Notes: a model not told the origin generated them from the letters alone. Shown: positions 1 to 6,336, counted from the first letter of the stretch. The stretch: 7,097 nucleotides of DNA from Acidobacteriota bacterium (GCA_028277865.1 JANQFM010000553.1:1-7097), one strand, 5' to 3'. Numbers and translations are program-made.

Positions 1-99
1 CAGTTGCTGGGTTGGGACAATAAGCGTACTGAGAATCTCGTCTACCGGGGTCTCGAAAATTTGCGGGATTGCTTGAAATCCAAAGGGCTCAAGCCATGA
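1..99 (+). CDS. ECF-type RNA polymerase sigma factor, C-terminal end (5' part outside window)
   Basis: An open frame enters at base 1 and ends at TGA 97-99, giving 32 residues that start QLLGWDNKRTENLVYRGLEN and close with a Lys-rich tail. The T-x-N-L-x-Y-R-G-L-x-x-L-R pattern is typical of the end of sigma region 4, the helix-turn-helix that reads the -35 element, in ECF and related sigma factors. The fragment is too short for the ORF list, but its identity is supported by the next gene: its stop overlaps the start of a zinc-finger membrane anti-sigma factor, a standard sigma/anti-sigma pairing. Seen: the frame, the motif and the overlap. Inferred: ECF class. Regions 2 and 3, the promoter and the start lie outside the window, so subgroup and target promoters cannot be told. 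Confidence 0.8.
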   Translation, partial: QLLGWDNKRTENLVYRGLENLRDCLKSKGLKP

Positions 100-782
100 T
101 GATAAACACACAAGAAATCAAGCGTCTTCAAGTAGCTTTCCACTGCCTGGCATCCGGGAATCCTTGCTCCAATGACCAAGGCCAGGAGAATCGTTATTCA
201 GCGAGACGGATCTGGGAGGCCACGGGAGGAAACCTCACCCCAGAGGCGACGCAAGACCTGATAAGCCACCTGGCTCAATGCCCGCCTTGTGCGGAAAGCT
301 GGCGGCTGGCTCGAGAAATCCGAATCGAGATGGGAAAGGTCCAGGGAGGCAGTCGACCGAATTGGCTCTCCTGGGGCCTGCCGCAACGGGCTGCTGCCTT
401 GGCTGTGGCTGCGACGATTGTAATGGCAATCGGGCTCGCCGTCTTGGATCCCTTCGATTGGTCAGCCCCGCCCCCGATGCGGGCTTTCGTGCAGTCCGCC
501 TTGCAGTTTACAGTCAGCGAAGAGGTGCCCTTGCCTCGCGGCCGCTGCCAATTGCGCTGGACTTGGCCGGAAGCAGGCTCAGGAACCCGCTATCACGTCG
601 AGGTCATGACGCTGGAGCTGGAGCCGGTGGACTCGGCACAAGGACTGACAGCCCCCGAATATACCATCCCGTCAGACCGCCTCTCGCACCTGCCCTCCGG
701 AACGACTCTGGTCTGGCAAGTTAAAGCTGTCCATGAGGACGGCCACCGCACCAGCGGCCACTTCGTCTCCCGCCTGCAGTAA
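96..782 (+). CDS. Membrane anti-sigma factor with zinc-finger (ZAS/zf-HC2-like) domain
   Basis: Predicted 228-residue partner of the upstream sigma factor. The N-terminal cytoplasmic part carries H58-x3-C62-x2-C65 in HLAQCPPCAESW, with Cys24 as the likely fourth ligand; this is the ZAS pattern that holds sigma regions 2 and 4. A single hydrophobic helix follows at about residues 99-117. The remaining ~110 residues are presumably periplasmic; residues ~150-228 (LRWTWPEAG, RYHVEV, LVWQVKAV) look like a fibronectin type III-type beta sandwich. ATG at 96-98 overlaps the sigma stop as ATGA, implying translational coupling; a second ATG follows at 99 and an in-frame TTG lies at 69. Only a weak GGG-rich stretch precedes the start. 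The membrane position suggests release of the sigma factor by an envelope signal, but no such signal or protease is visible here. Confidence 0.77.
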   Translation: MMINTQEIKRLQVAFHCLASGNPCSNDQGQENRYSARRIWEATGGNLTPEATQDLISHLAQCPPCAESWRLAREIRIEMGKVQGGSRPNWLSWGLPQRAAALAVAATIVMAIGLAVLDPFDWSAPPPMRAFVQSALQFTVSEEVPLPRGRCQLRWTWPEAGSGTRYHVEVMTLELEPVDSAQGLTAPEYTIPSDRLSHLPSGTTLVWQVKAVHEDGHRTSGHFVSRLQ

Positions 783-798
783 AGGAAGCGAATTCTCC

Positions 799-904
799 CG
801 CCAAGCCGCAAATACACCCCTCAACGTTATGCTCCAAACCGAGGTGACGGTTTCGACTATCGATCTCTAAAACTTTTCTTCCTTTGCGTCTTTGCGTCTT
901 TGCG
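799..904. repeat. Imperfect palindromic element made of TTTGCGTC octamers in the convergent intergenic region
   Basis: The 137 bases between the two convergent genes hold no gene. The right side is a tandem array of TTTGCGTC at 883-890 and 891-898 plus TTTGCG at 899-904. The left side, CGCCAAGCCGCAAATAC at 799-815, matches the reverse complement of 888-904 at 14 of 17 positions, so the element has inverted ends about 70 bases apart. Inside it is a perfect small hairpin, AAACCG (836-841) and CGGTTT (848-853) with a 6-base loop. CGCAAAGACGCAAAG-type arrays, often mistranslated as AKTQRRK-like peptides, recur as dispersed repeats in many environmental bacterial genomes (recalled, not searched). 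No hairpin here is followed by a clear U-tract, so a terminator role is possible but not shown. Confidence 0.7.
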
Positions 905-919
905 CGAAATCCCATTCTG

Positions 920-1981
920 CTAGGCTTCGGGATCGGAAAGAAACTCGAAGCCGTCCTTACAAACCACCACAGCGTCTTCGATGCGGATCCCGAACCGGTC
1001 GGGCAAGTAAATACCCGGCTCGACTGTAAAGGCCATCCCCTCCTGGAGGACCAGTTCGCTTCGGGGACGGATGCTGGGAGGTTCGTGGACCTCCAGGCCC
1101 AGCCCGTGGCCCAAACCGTGACCGAAGTACTCGCCATAGCCCTGCTTGTCAATCCAATCCCGGGCCGCGGCATCCACCTGCAAGGCCTGCACGCCCGGGC
1201 GGATGGCCTGCAGGGCTTTTTGCCGCGCTTCGCGGACGATTTGGCTGACCTTGCCAGGCAGCCCCCCCGAAGGCAGCAGCACCCGAGTCAAATCGCTGCA
1301 ATAGCCCTCCTTCAGGCGCAGCCCGAAATCGATCAGCAGCACTTGCCCCGCTTTCCACTTGTGCAGCTCCGGGCGGGCATGCGGCAAGGCGGATCGCGGA
1401 CCCGCGGCAACGATCGTCTCAAAGGCGAAGGCATCCGCCCCTTGGCGCCGCATGGCCCATTCCAGCCGTCCTGCAATCTCCACCTCGCTCAGGCCAGGCT
1501 CCACCTCCTGCATGGCCTGGGAAAAAGCGGCTTGGGCCTGCCGAAATGCCTTTTTGAGCGACCGGATCTCTTCCGGCTGCTTGATCATCCGCAACTCGGC
1601 GACCCAACCCGAGGCGGGCGTCCAGCGGATGGGCAGATCCCAGGACTCGACCCGACGCACAAAATCATGGCTGACGAAGTCGGACTCAAAGCCGATGCGC
1701 AATGCCGAGGCAGACTTGCGGCAAGCCTTCTTCAGCTTCTGCTGCAGCGACTGGTCGAGGGATTTGGGCGCCAGGCAAGGACGGCAATGGCGGGCCGTGG
1801 AACAGGCCTCGGTGATATACCGCGAGTCGACCAGCAGAGCAGTCTCGCCTTTTAAGACCAGGGCCGCCCCAACCGAACCCCGGAAGTGGAACAAGTATTC
1901 CAGGTTGGCTGGCCGCGTGACGACAAAACCATCCAGTTCCTCCTCCTCCAAACGGCTCAGGAAACGCTGGTAACGCATCAT
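920..1981 (-). CDS. M24B-family Xaa-Pro aminopeptidase/dipeptidase
   Basis: Cytoplasmic metallopeptidase of the pita-bread fold, expected to cleave the bond next to proline in peptides using two divalent metal ions. The protein has 353 residues, the size of short forms such as B. subtilis YqhT rather than the ~440 of E. coli PepP. An N-terminal creatinase-like domain covers about 1-125 and the catalytic domain about 140-350. All five metal ligands are visible: Asp218 (LIDFG), Asp230 (SDLTR), His292 (GHGLGHGLG), Glu321 (VEPG) and Glu335 (RIED); His299 is the conserved catalytic-site histidine. The gap between the two aspartates is 12 residues, one more than in E. coli PepP. The start is ATG 1979-1981 (a second ATG follows directly); the frame runs on to a TTG at 2035 but there it only translates the repeat element. 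No strong ribosome site is seen. It lies 102 bases after pilQ, same strand, perhaps co-transcribed. Substrate choice cannot be told. Confidence 0.9.
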   Translation of the reverse strand: MMRYQRFLSRLEEEELDGFVVTRPANLEYLFHFRGSVGAALVLKGETALLVDSRYITEACSTARHCRPCLAPKSLDQSLQQKLKKACRKSASALRIGFESDFVSHDFVRRVESWDLPIRWTPASGWVAELRMIKQPEEIRSLKKAFRQAQAAFSQAMQEVEPGLSEVEIAGRLEWAMRRQGADAFAFETIVAAGPRSALPHARPELHKWKAGQVLLIDFGLRLKEGYCSDLTRVLLPSGGLPGKVSQIVREARQKALQAIRPGVQALQVDAAARDWIDKQGYGEYFGHGLGHGLGLEVHEPPSIRPRSELVLQEGMAFTVEPGIYLPDRFGIRIEDAVVVCKDGFEFLSDPEA

Positions 1982-2012
1982 CCGTTGCAAGAGGGTATCG
2001 CGGGCAGGGAAT

Positions 2013-2083
2013 ACGGAACAAGGAACAAGGAACAAGGAAGAGAGACGATCCTCCCTGTTCCGTGTTCCGTGATCCGTGTTCCG
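2013..2083. repeat. Palindromic element of 7-base tandem units between pilQ and the peptidase gene
   Basis: Left arm: three tandem GGAACAA units (2015-2021, 2022-2028, 2029-2035) followed by GGAAG. Right arm: four units, TGTTCCG, TGTTCCG, TGATCCG, TGTTCCG (2056-2062, 2063-2069, 2070-2076, 2077-2083), ending exactly against the pilQ stop codon (complement of 2084-2086). The arms are reverse complements apart from roughly one mismatch per unit, so the RNA could fold into a long imperfect hairpin with an ~18-base loop. Arrays of this kind, giving NKEQGTRN-like spurious peptides, are familiar to me as dispersed repeats in environmental bacteria (recalled, not searched). It occupies most of the pilQ-peptidase spacer and may act as an RNA-stabilising or partially terminating structure; that is inference. 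Confidence 0.78.
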
Positions 2084-3448
2084 TTATTTGATCCGAACCG
2101 TGATGAAAAAGAGGATCTCGCGGGTCTCCCGCTCTTTGGACGTGTTCTTGAACAGGTGGCCCACCACCGGTACGTTGCCCAATCCGGGAACCTTGCGGAT
2201 TTCGGTTCGGTCGACCTCGGTGAAAATGCCGCCGATTACCGTCGTGCCCCCGTCGGGCACCAGCACCAGGGTTTCGGCCTCGCTGGTCAGGATGGTGGGG
2301 ATCCCCAAAACCGTCTGGCTGAAGTCAGGGACGTTGTTTTCCACCAGCAAGTTGAGCAGCACGGTGTCTTCCTGGGTGATCTGCGGCGTGACGGTCAGCT
2401 TGAGGGCCGCTTCTTCGAACCGCACCCGGGTGGTGAAGTTCTGAGTGACCGGAATGGGGATCTTGGCACCCTGGGTGATGGCGGCCTCGGCATTGTTTTG
2501 GGCGCTGACCCGCGGCTTGGAAAGGATGCGGGCGTCGCCATTGGTCTCAGCCGCCGAAATGAAGGCATCCAATCGCACCGTGTCCAAAATGTTGCCCAGG
2601 CTGATTCCCACCACGCCCACCGGATCTTCCACTCCGGCGCGCACTGAGCCGACTCCGGCGTTGCGGTCGCTGCCGAACGGGCGGGAGACGCGGTTGAAGA
2701 AGTTGCCGATGCCGATATCGAACTCGGAGCCCAATTCACGGGCGAAGTTGGTGGTGGCCTCGACGATGCGGGCTTCGATCTCCACCTGCTGCTCGGGCAC
2801 ATCCAGCCGCCGGATCAATTCCTCCAGGCGCTCGAAGGTGTTGCCCACGTCGGTGATGATCAAGGTGTTGGTGCGCTGGTCCACATTGATCTGTCCGCGC
2901 TCGCTGAGCTGGTCCTCCAAGGTCTGGGAAACTTCATTGGCCACCGCGTAATTGAGGTGGAAAGTGTCGGTGCGGGTGTCCGAGGCCAGGAAGTTGGCTC
3001 GCTTGATGGCCCGCTTGGCCTCTTCTTCCACGCGGATCGTCTCCTTGGTGGAGACCCGGACCAAGTTGCCGTCAATCGTCTTTTCCAGCCGATTGCTTCG
3101 GAGCACAGCCTCGAAGAGCTGATCCCAGGGCACCGCCTCCATGTTCAGCGTAACCCGTCCCGACACATCGGGGTCGATCAGCACGTTGAGCCCGCTGACC
3201 TCCGAGATGATGCGGAAAAAGTCGGCCAGAGAGATATCCACCACCTTCATGGTGATGGGAGTTCCACTGAATTGCCCGGAGCCTTGTGCGGCAGGCACAG
3301 ATGCGATCGCCGCTGCAGCAGGGGGGCTGCCTCCCAGAGTCTTTAGGCCAACGGATTGGCCCGGCAAGGCGGCAAAGCAGGCCACGGCGATGAGCAGGCT
3401 TATCCAAAGGGGTCTCTTGGAACGGAAGCAGGGCTCAGGAATCCTCAT
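2084..3448 (-). CDS. pilQ: Type IV pilus secretin PilQ (compact form)
   Basis: Outer-membrane secretin that forms the gated channel for the type IV pilus. The 454-residue protein starts with a signal peptide (KR near residues 11-12, hydrophobic core ~14-27), then an Ala/Pro-rich linker to ~62, an STN/N0-like domain (~64-135, with SGLNVLIDPDVSGRVTL), an N1/secretin_N domain (~160-220, with the NTLIITD strand and LIRRLDVPEQQVEIEARIVE) and the secretin barrel (~225-454). Barrel signatures are ILSKPRVSAQNNAEA (308-322), PDGGTTVIGGI (398-408) and KVPGLGNVPVVGHLFKN (419-435). Many PilQ proteins exceed 600-700 residues because of AMIN domains before STN; none is present here. The start is ATG 3446-3448, preceded by AAGGAGGGG; it overlaps the pilP end by 14 bases. 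The frame stays open further upstream but that part overlaps pilP and lacks the signal peptide start. Confidence 0.95.
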   Translation of the reverse strand: MRIPEPCFRSKRPLWISLLIAVACFAALPGQSVGLKTLGGSPPAAAAIASVPAAQGSGQFSGTPITMKVVDISLADFFRIISEVSGLNVLIDPDVSGRVTLNMEAVPWDQLFEAVLRSNRLEKTIDGNLVRVSTKETIRVEEEAKRAIKRANFLASDTRTDTFHLNYAVANEVSQTLEDQLSERGQINVDQRTNTLIITDVGNTFERLEELIRRLDVPEQQVEIEARIVEATTNFARELGSEFDIGIGNFFNRVSRPFGSDRNAGVGSVRAGVEDPVGVVGISLGNILDTVRLDAFISAAETNGDARILSKPRVSAQNNAEAAITQGAKIPIPVTQNFTTRVRFEEAALKLTVTPQITQEDTVLLNLLVENNVPDFSQTVLGIPTILTSEAETLVLVPDGGTTVIGGIFTEVDRTEIRKVPGLGNVPVVGHLFKNTSKERETREILFFITVRIK

Positions 3449-4001
3449 GGTTCCCCTCCTTCTTTTCATCCTCTGCTTGATCTTTTTCCTCCACCCGGAC
3501 TTCCTGGGTGTAAAGCTTCTTGAAGACGCGCGAGCTGTGGGTTCGGCCCCGTGTATCGCGGACGATGCGCATGAAAACCACTTCTTCTCCGTTGATCGAT
3601 TCCACATAGCCATCAAAGAGCTGGTCGCGGGGCGACGCAAAATAGGTGAAATTGTCGACGCCCTGCAGCAGGACCATGGGAGATTTGCCTGCCGTCACCA
3701 CACCCACCACCGTGACCTCGTCGATCAACAGCCCGGCCAACCCGGGCGGGCGCCGGTTGAGAGGGGGCGTCGACGAGAATTCAGCCTCGTCGCCGTTGGT
3801 CTTGGGCTTTTGCAGGCTGATGAAGGGATCCCGCTTGCCCTGGGAATCGTACTGGGTTGGCGGATCGACAGGGATCGGATCGACCTGCGCCTGCAAAGAG
3901 GCAATGCAGGCAAGCAGCACGATGGCTGCGCACTGCAGAGCGGCAGCATATCCGGCCAGGCGCCTCAGCAATGCCGGCCAGCGGAGTCTTCTATAGCTCA
4001 T
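3435..4001 (-). CDS. pilP: Type IV pilus assembly protein PilP
   Basis: Periplasmic alignment-complex protein that bridges the PilNO inner-membrane pair and the N domains of PilQ. It has 188 residues: a basic N-terminus (RRLRW, LLRR), a hydrophobic export segment ~15-37, a Pro-rich disordered stretch with the conserved KRDPF at 56-60, and a beta-rich HR domain ~86-170 (LLIDEVTVVGVVTAGK, LFDGYVESINGEEVVF), followed by an acidic, charged tail. LLAC ending at Cys32 could be a lipobox, as PilP is often a lipoprotein, but LQA before Gln39 would also suit signal peptidase I, so lipidation is undecided. ATG 3999-4001 sits behind AGGAGG. It overlaps pilO by 11 bases and pilQ by 14. Identity rests on the DPF/HR pattern and on its place between pilO and pilQ. 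Confidence 0.9.
   Translation of the reverse strand: MSYRRLRWPALLRRLAGYAAALQCAAIVLLACIASLQAQVDPIPVDPPTQYDSQGKRDPFISLQKPKTNGDEAEFSSTPPLNRRPPGLAGLLIDEVTVVGVVTAGKSPMVLLQGVDNFTYFASPRDQLFDGYVESINGEEVVFMRIVRDTRGRTHSSRVFKKLYTQEVRVEEKDQAEDEKKEGNHEDS
3453..3461 (-). promoter_or_regulatory. Strong ribosome binding site of pilQ
   Basis: The minus strand reads AAGGAGGGG followed by AACC and ATG. This near-consensus site, lying inside the end of pilP, decides the pilQ start at 3448 against the longer open frame. Confidence 0.85.
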
Positions 4002-4578
4002 GAGAGGCCTCCTGGAACACAAATGTCGTGGCTGTGCAGGTGGCCGCGATCGTGCGCGAGCGGCTCATCTCCTCCGGATCCAAAGGCCGGATGGCCAAGT
4101 CGTCCACATTGATGAGCCGTTCGAAGCGGCCGATCTTCTCCAAGAAAATCCCCAGGGAATCGAAATTCCCTTCCACCGAAAGAAGTATCGGCCAGTCCTG
4201 GTAAAACTCCTTTTGAACCGTCCCCTGGGGTGTGAAGCTCTTCAGGTGCAACTCGGAAGCAACGGCCATTTCCTGCACTCGGCGCACCACCTCGGCCGTC
4301 TCCTTGCCGGAGGGAAGAACCCTCTGAAGCACCTTCAGCTTCTCTTCGCTCTGACGGATCTGTTCCTGGATTTCGGGCAGCTGGGCTTGCTTGGCCTGGG
4401 CCGCCTTGACCTGGGCCGTGAGCTGATCGATGCTCTGCTGAAGTTCTGCCAGCTCGGCGTTCAAAGGCCGGATGTAGTAGTACCAGATGACGATGCAGAT
4501 GCCACCCGCAAGGATGAGCAGCAGCAACATATGCCGCTTGCCCTGGCCCGAGGATCCAGTGCTGCTTTCCATGATCAT
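3991..4578 (-). CDS. pilO: Type IV pilus inner-membrane protein PilO
   Basis: Bitopic inner-membrane component of the PilMNOP alignment complex; pairs with PilN. It has 195 residues: a short cytoplasmic N-terminus, one membrane helix ~17-36 (LLLLILAGGICIVIWYYYI), a coiled coil ~38-86 rich in Gln, Glu and Ala, and a ferredoxin-like periplasmic domain ~92-190 whose TPQGTVQKEFYQDWPILLSV and FDSLGIFLEKIGRFERLINV segments are typical of PilO. The start is ATG 4576-4578, sharing ATGA with the pilN stop and preceded by GGAGAGGA. ATG 4570-4572 two codons later is an alternative, and the frame is open back to a TTG at 4596. Sequence conservation in this family is low, so gene order is an important part of the evidence. 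Confidence 0.92.
   Translation of the reverse strand: MIMESSTGSSGQGKRHMLLLLILAGGICIVIWYYYIRPLNAELAELQQSIDQLTAQVKAAQAKQAQLPEIQEQIRQSEEKLKVLQRVLPSGKETAEVVRRVQEMAVASELHLKSFTPQGTVQKEFYQDWPILLSVEGNFDSLGIFLEKIGRFERLINVDDLAIRPLDPEEMSRSRTIAATCTATTFVFQEASHEL
4008..4013 (-). promoter_or_regulatory. Ribosome binding site of pilP
   Basis: The minus strand has AGGAGG six bases before ATG 4001-3999, inside the 3' end of pilO. It fixes the pilP start and rules out the in-frame TTG at 4022. Confidence 0.85.
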
Positions 4579-5120
4579 TCCTCTCCGAGTTGGCAATTGA
4601 GTTTGAAGGCAATGCTCTCTTCCTGCTCTTCCCAGAATTCCAGGTCGACATTCAGGAAGTGAGGCAGCCTGCCCAGGTCGGCGATGAAGTCGGCGATGGT
4701 CGGCACGTCGAAAGCACGGCCCTCAATGGTGACACTCCGGTTTTTCTGGGCCAGGCTGGTCAGCCACAGCTTGGGCGAGGCTGGCATGGACGACAGCAGG
4801 CTGTTCATCAGCCGCACCGGGCCTTCTTGGTTGTCGCGCAACCTCTCGATCAGGGCAACCCGTTGATCCAGGCGCTCTTTGACTTGCCGGGCCGCCTGCA
4901 GCTGCTGGTCGACCTGCGACAGGCTGGCGTAAAGGCGCTGCTGACGTTCCCGCTCAGCCGTCAACTCTTCCTTTTTGGACGTCAGGTGCCAATACCAGGC
5001 AACGGCCAGGCCGAGCACCGCAACCGCCACCACCAGGGCGATCAGGTTGTAGCGCGAAATGCCCGGACTCCAACTCCGTCTCTTGACTGTCGGCTCCCTG
5101 AGCAGATTGATCTTGATCAT
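4575..5120 (-). CDS. pilN: Type IV pilus inner-membrane protein PilN
   Basis: Bitopic inner-membrane protein that couples cytoplasmic PilM to periplasmic PilO. It has 181 residues. The N-terminus MIKINLLRE is the conserved PilN segment (I-N-L-L) that binds the PilM groove. It is followed by a basic linker, a membrane helix at ~25-45 (NLIALVVAVAVLGLAVAWYW), a coiled coil at ~48-97 and a ferredoxin-like domain at ~105-180, with the family-typical LWLTSLAQKNRSVTIEGRA and IADFIADLGRLPHFLNVDL. The ATG at 5118-5120 overlaps the pilM stop as ATGA; no strong ribosome site is seen, so translation probably depends on coupling to pilM. Confidence 0.95.
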   Translation of the reverse strand: MIKINLLREPTVKRRSWSPGISRYNLIALVVAVAVLGLAVAWYWHLTSKKEELTAERERQQRLYASLSQVDQQLQAARQVKERLDQRVALIERLRDNQEGPVRLMNSLLSSMPASPKLWLTSLAQKNRSVTIEGRAFDVPTIADFIADLGRLPHFLNVDLEFWEEQEESIAFKLNCQLGEE

Positions 5121-6184
5121 CGGTCACTCGCTGATCGAAGGGCCAATCCCACCGCAACGGCGAAATCGGCCGATAAACCGTTCATATACTCGGCCGGGAA
5201 TTCCCTCTTGCCGCTGTCCACCTTCTTGAAGGGGTTCAGGAACTGCACCGGCACTTGGAACTTCTCTTCCAGGTAGTTGCGCAGCCCTTGGGTGCGGCTG
5301 GCGCCCCCGCTGATGTAAATCTCCTCGATGTCGGACGCCTGGGTGGTGGTCTTGAAATAGTCGAAGGTCTTTTCCGCCTCCAGAGCCAGATTTTCCGACA
5401 CCGACTGCAAGATGGAGGGGATCTGGTCGGCATGCTCCTCGGGAAAGCTCTCGGACTGCTTGATCTCTTCAGCTTCCTCCATCGAGACACTGAGCTCGCG
5501 CTGCAGGAATTCCGTGTAGTGGTTGCCGCCCATGTTGATGTCGCGGGTGAAGAGGAATTCGGAGCCTCTCAAAATGTTGACGTTCATCACCGCGGCCCCG
5601 ATGTTGAGCAGGGCGGCCACCGTCGATTCCTGGGGCTCGTAGTTCATGTCGTAGACGTTGTGCAGGGCGAAGGCGTCGATGTCCACCACCAAAGGGGTCT
5701 TGCCCGCCATCGAGACCACGCTGGTGTGATCGGTGATTTTCTCTTTTTTGGCCGCCACCAAGATCAGCTCGATCTTGTTGGTGTCGGGCAGGTTGCGGCA
5801 GATCTGATAGTCGACGTTGACCTCCGAGATGTCGAAGGGGATGTACTGCTCTGCCTCCCAGCGGATCGACTGGTCGAGTTCCTCTTCGCTCTGGGCAGGA
5901 ACCGTGATCTTCTTGACGATGACGGAATGGCCGGAGATCGAGGTGGCGATGCGGCTGTTCTTGATTTGGAGGTTATTAAAGGTCGTGTCGATGGCTTCGG
6001 CGACGGGCAGCTTGGAGATGATCACGCCGTCGACGATGGTGTCGTGCGGGATCCTTTCCGTTCCAATGTTGGTCAATTCGTAGCCGGCCTTGCCGCTTTT
6101 CAGTTCGACGACCTTGACGGAGGAGCTGCCGATATCGACCCCCACCAGTGATTTCGCGGGCCGCAACCAATTCGTCAGGCTCAT
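5117..6184 (-). CDS. pilM: Type IV pilus assembly ATPase-like (actin fold) protein PilM
   Basis: Cytoplasmic, FtsA/actin-like protein that binds ATP and the PilN N-terminus at the base of the pilus machine. It has 355 residues. Nucleotide-binding signatures are phosphate-1 VGVDIGSSSVKVVEL (14-28), phosphate-2 LLNIGAAVMNVNIL (192-205, with Asn where many actin-fold proteins have Asp) and the adenosine motif IYISGGASRTQGLRNYL (289-305). WEAEQYIPFDISEVNVDYQ (109-127) is a typical PilM 1C-domain stretch. The start is ATG 6182-6184 with AGAGGA seven bases upstream, giving the usual family length. The frame remains open for 42 more codons to a TTG at 6310, with another ATG at 6253, but neither has a good ribosome site and the extra stretch is not PilM-like. 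First gene of the operon. Confidence 0.96.
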   Translation of the reverse strand: MSLTNWLRPAKSLVGVDIGSSSVKVVELKSGKAGYELTNIGTERIPHDTIVDGVIISKLPVAEAIDTTFNNLQIKNSRIATSISGHSVIVKKITVPAQSEEELDQSIRWEAEQYIPFDISEVNVDYQICRNLPDTNKIELILVAAKKEKITDHTSVVSMAGKTPLVVDIDAFALHNVYDMNYEPQESTVAALLNIGAAVMNVNILRGSEFLFTRDINMGGNHYTEFLQRELSVSMEEAEEIKQSESFPEEHADQIPSILQSVSENLALEAEKTFDYFKTTTQASDIEEIYISGGASRTQGLRNYLEEKFQVPVQFLNPFKKVDSGKREFPAEYMNGLSADFAVAVGLALRSASDR

Positions 6185-6191
6185 GCCGTGT

Positions 6192-6197
6192 TCCTCT
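6192..6197 (-). promoter_or_regulatory. Ribosome binding site of pilM
   Basis: The minus strand has AGAGGA seven bases before ATG 6184-6182. It favours this start over the in-frame ATG at 6253 and TTG at 6310. A GC-rich hairpin lies ten bases further upstream. Confidence 0.7.
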
Positions 6198-6207
6198 GAG
6201 CCGCTTT

Positions 6208-6227
6208 GCAGGGCTGGCTTGCCCTGC
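6208..6227 (-). promoter_or_regulatory. GC-rich leader hairpin upstream of the pilM ribosome binding site
   Basis: A perfect 7-base inverted repeat, GCAGGGC (6208-6214) and GCCCTGC (6221-6227), has a 6-base loop. In the pilM transcript it would form a stable stem ending ten bases before the AGAGGA site. No U-tract follows, so it is not an intrinsic terminator. A role in translation or mRNA stability is inference; it could also be fortuitous in an unused N-terminal reading frame. Confidence 0.5.
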
Positions 6228-6336
6228 GGCGCCTCACTTGCTGATCTGCCCATCTCTTCGGCGAGGGGCGGCCGACTTTTTCCGAACCGTATCGGGTTCA
6301 GAAACTTCAACTTACCGTCGATGCTTCCGATTCAGC

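Noticed and set aside
836..853. AAACCG/CGGTTT hairpin as a rho-independent terminator for the anti-sigma gene
   Set aside because: The stem is only 6 bases and no run of T follows directly; the first T-rich stretch is about 20 bases away.
884..1855. Long plus-strand frame opposite the peptidase gene
   Set aside because: It is the antisense shadow of the M24 peptidase, whose full metal-binding motif set is on the minus strand; its start lies in the octamer repeat.
2015..2040. CRISPR-like array in the pilQ-peptidase spacer
   Set aside because: Units are 7 bases and contiguous, without spacers, and there are no cas genes.
3141..4112. Plus-strand frame of 323 codons across pilQ, pilP and pilO
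   Set aside because: Antisense shadow of three well-supported pil genes; no coherent domain.
5255..6151. Plus-strand frame of 298 codons opposite pilM
   Set aside because: Its Gly/Val/Asp/His-rich composition is typical of an antisense reading of a GC-rich gene; pilM is certain on the other strand.
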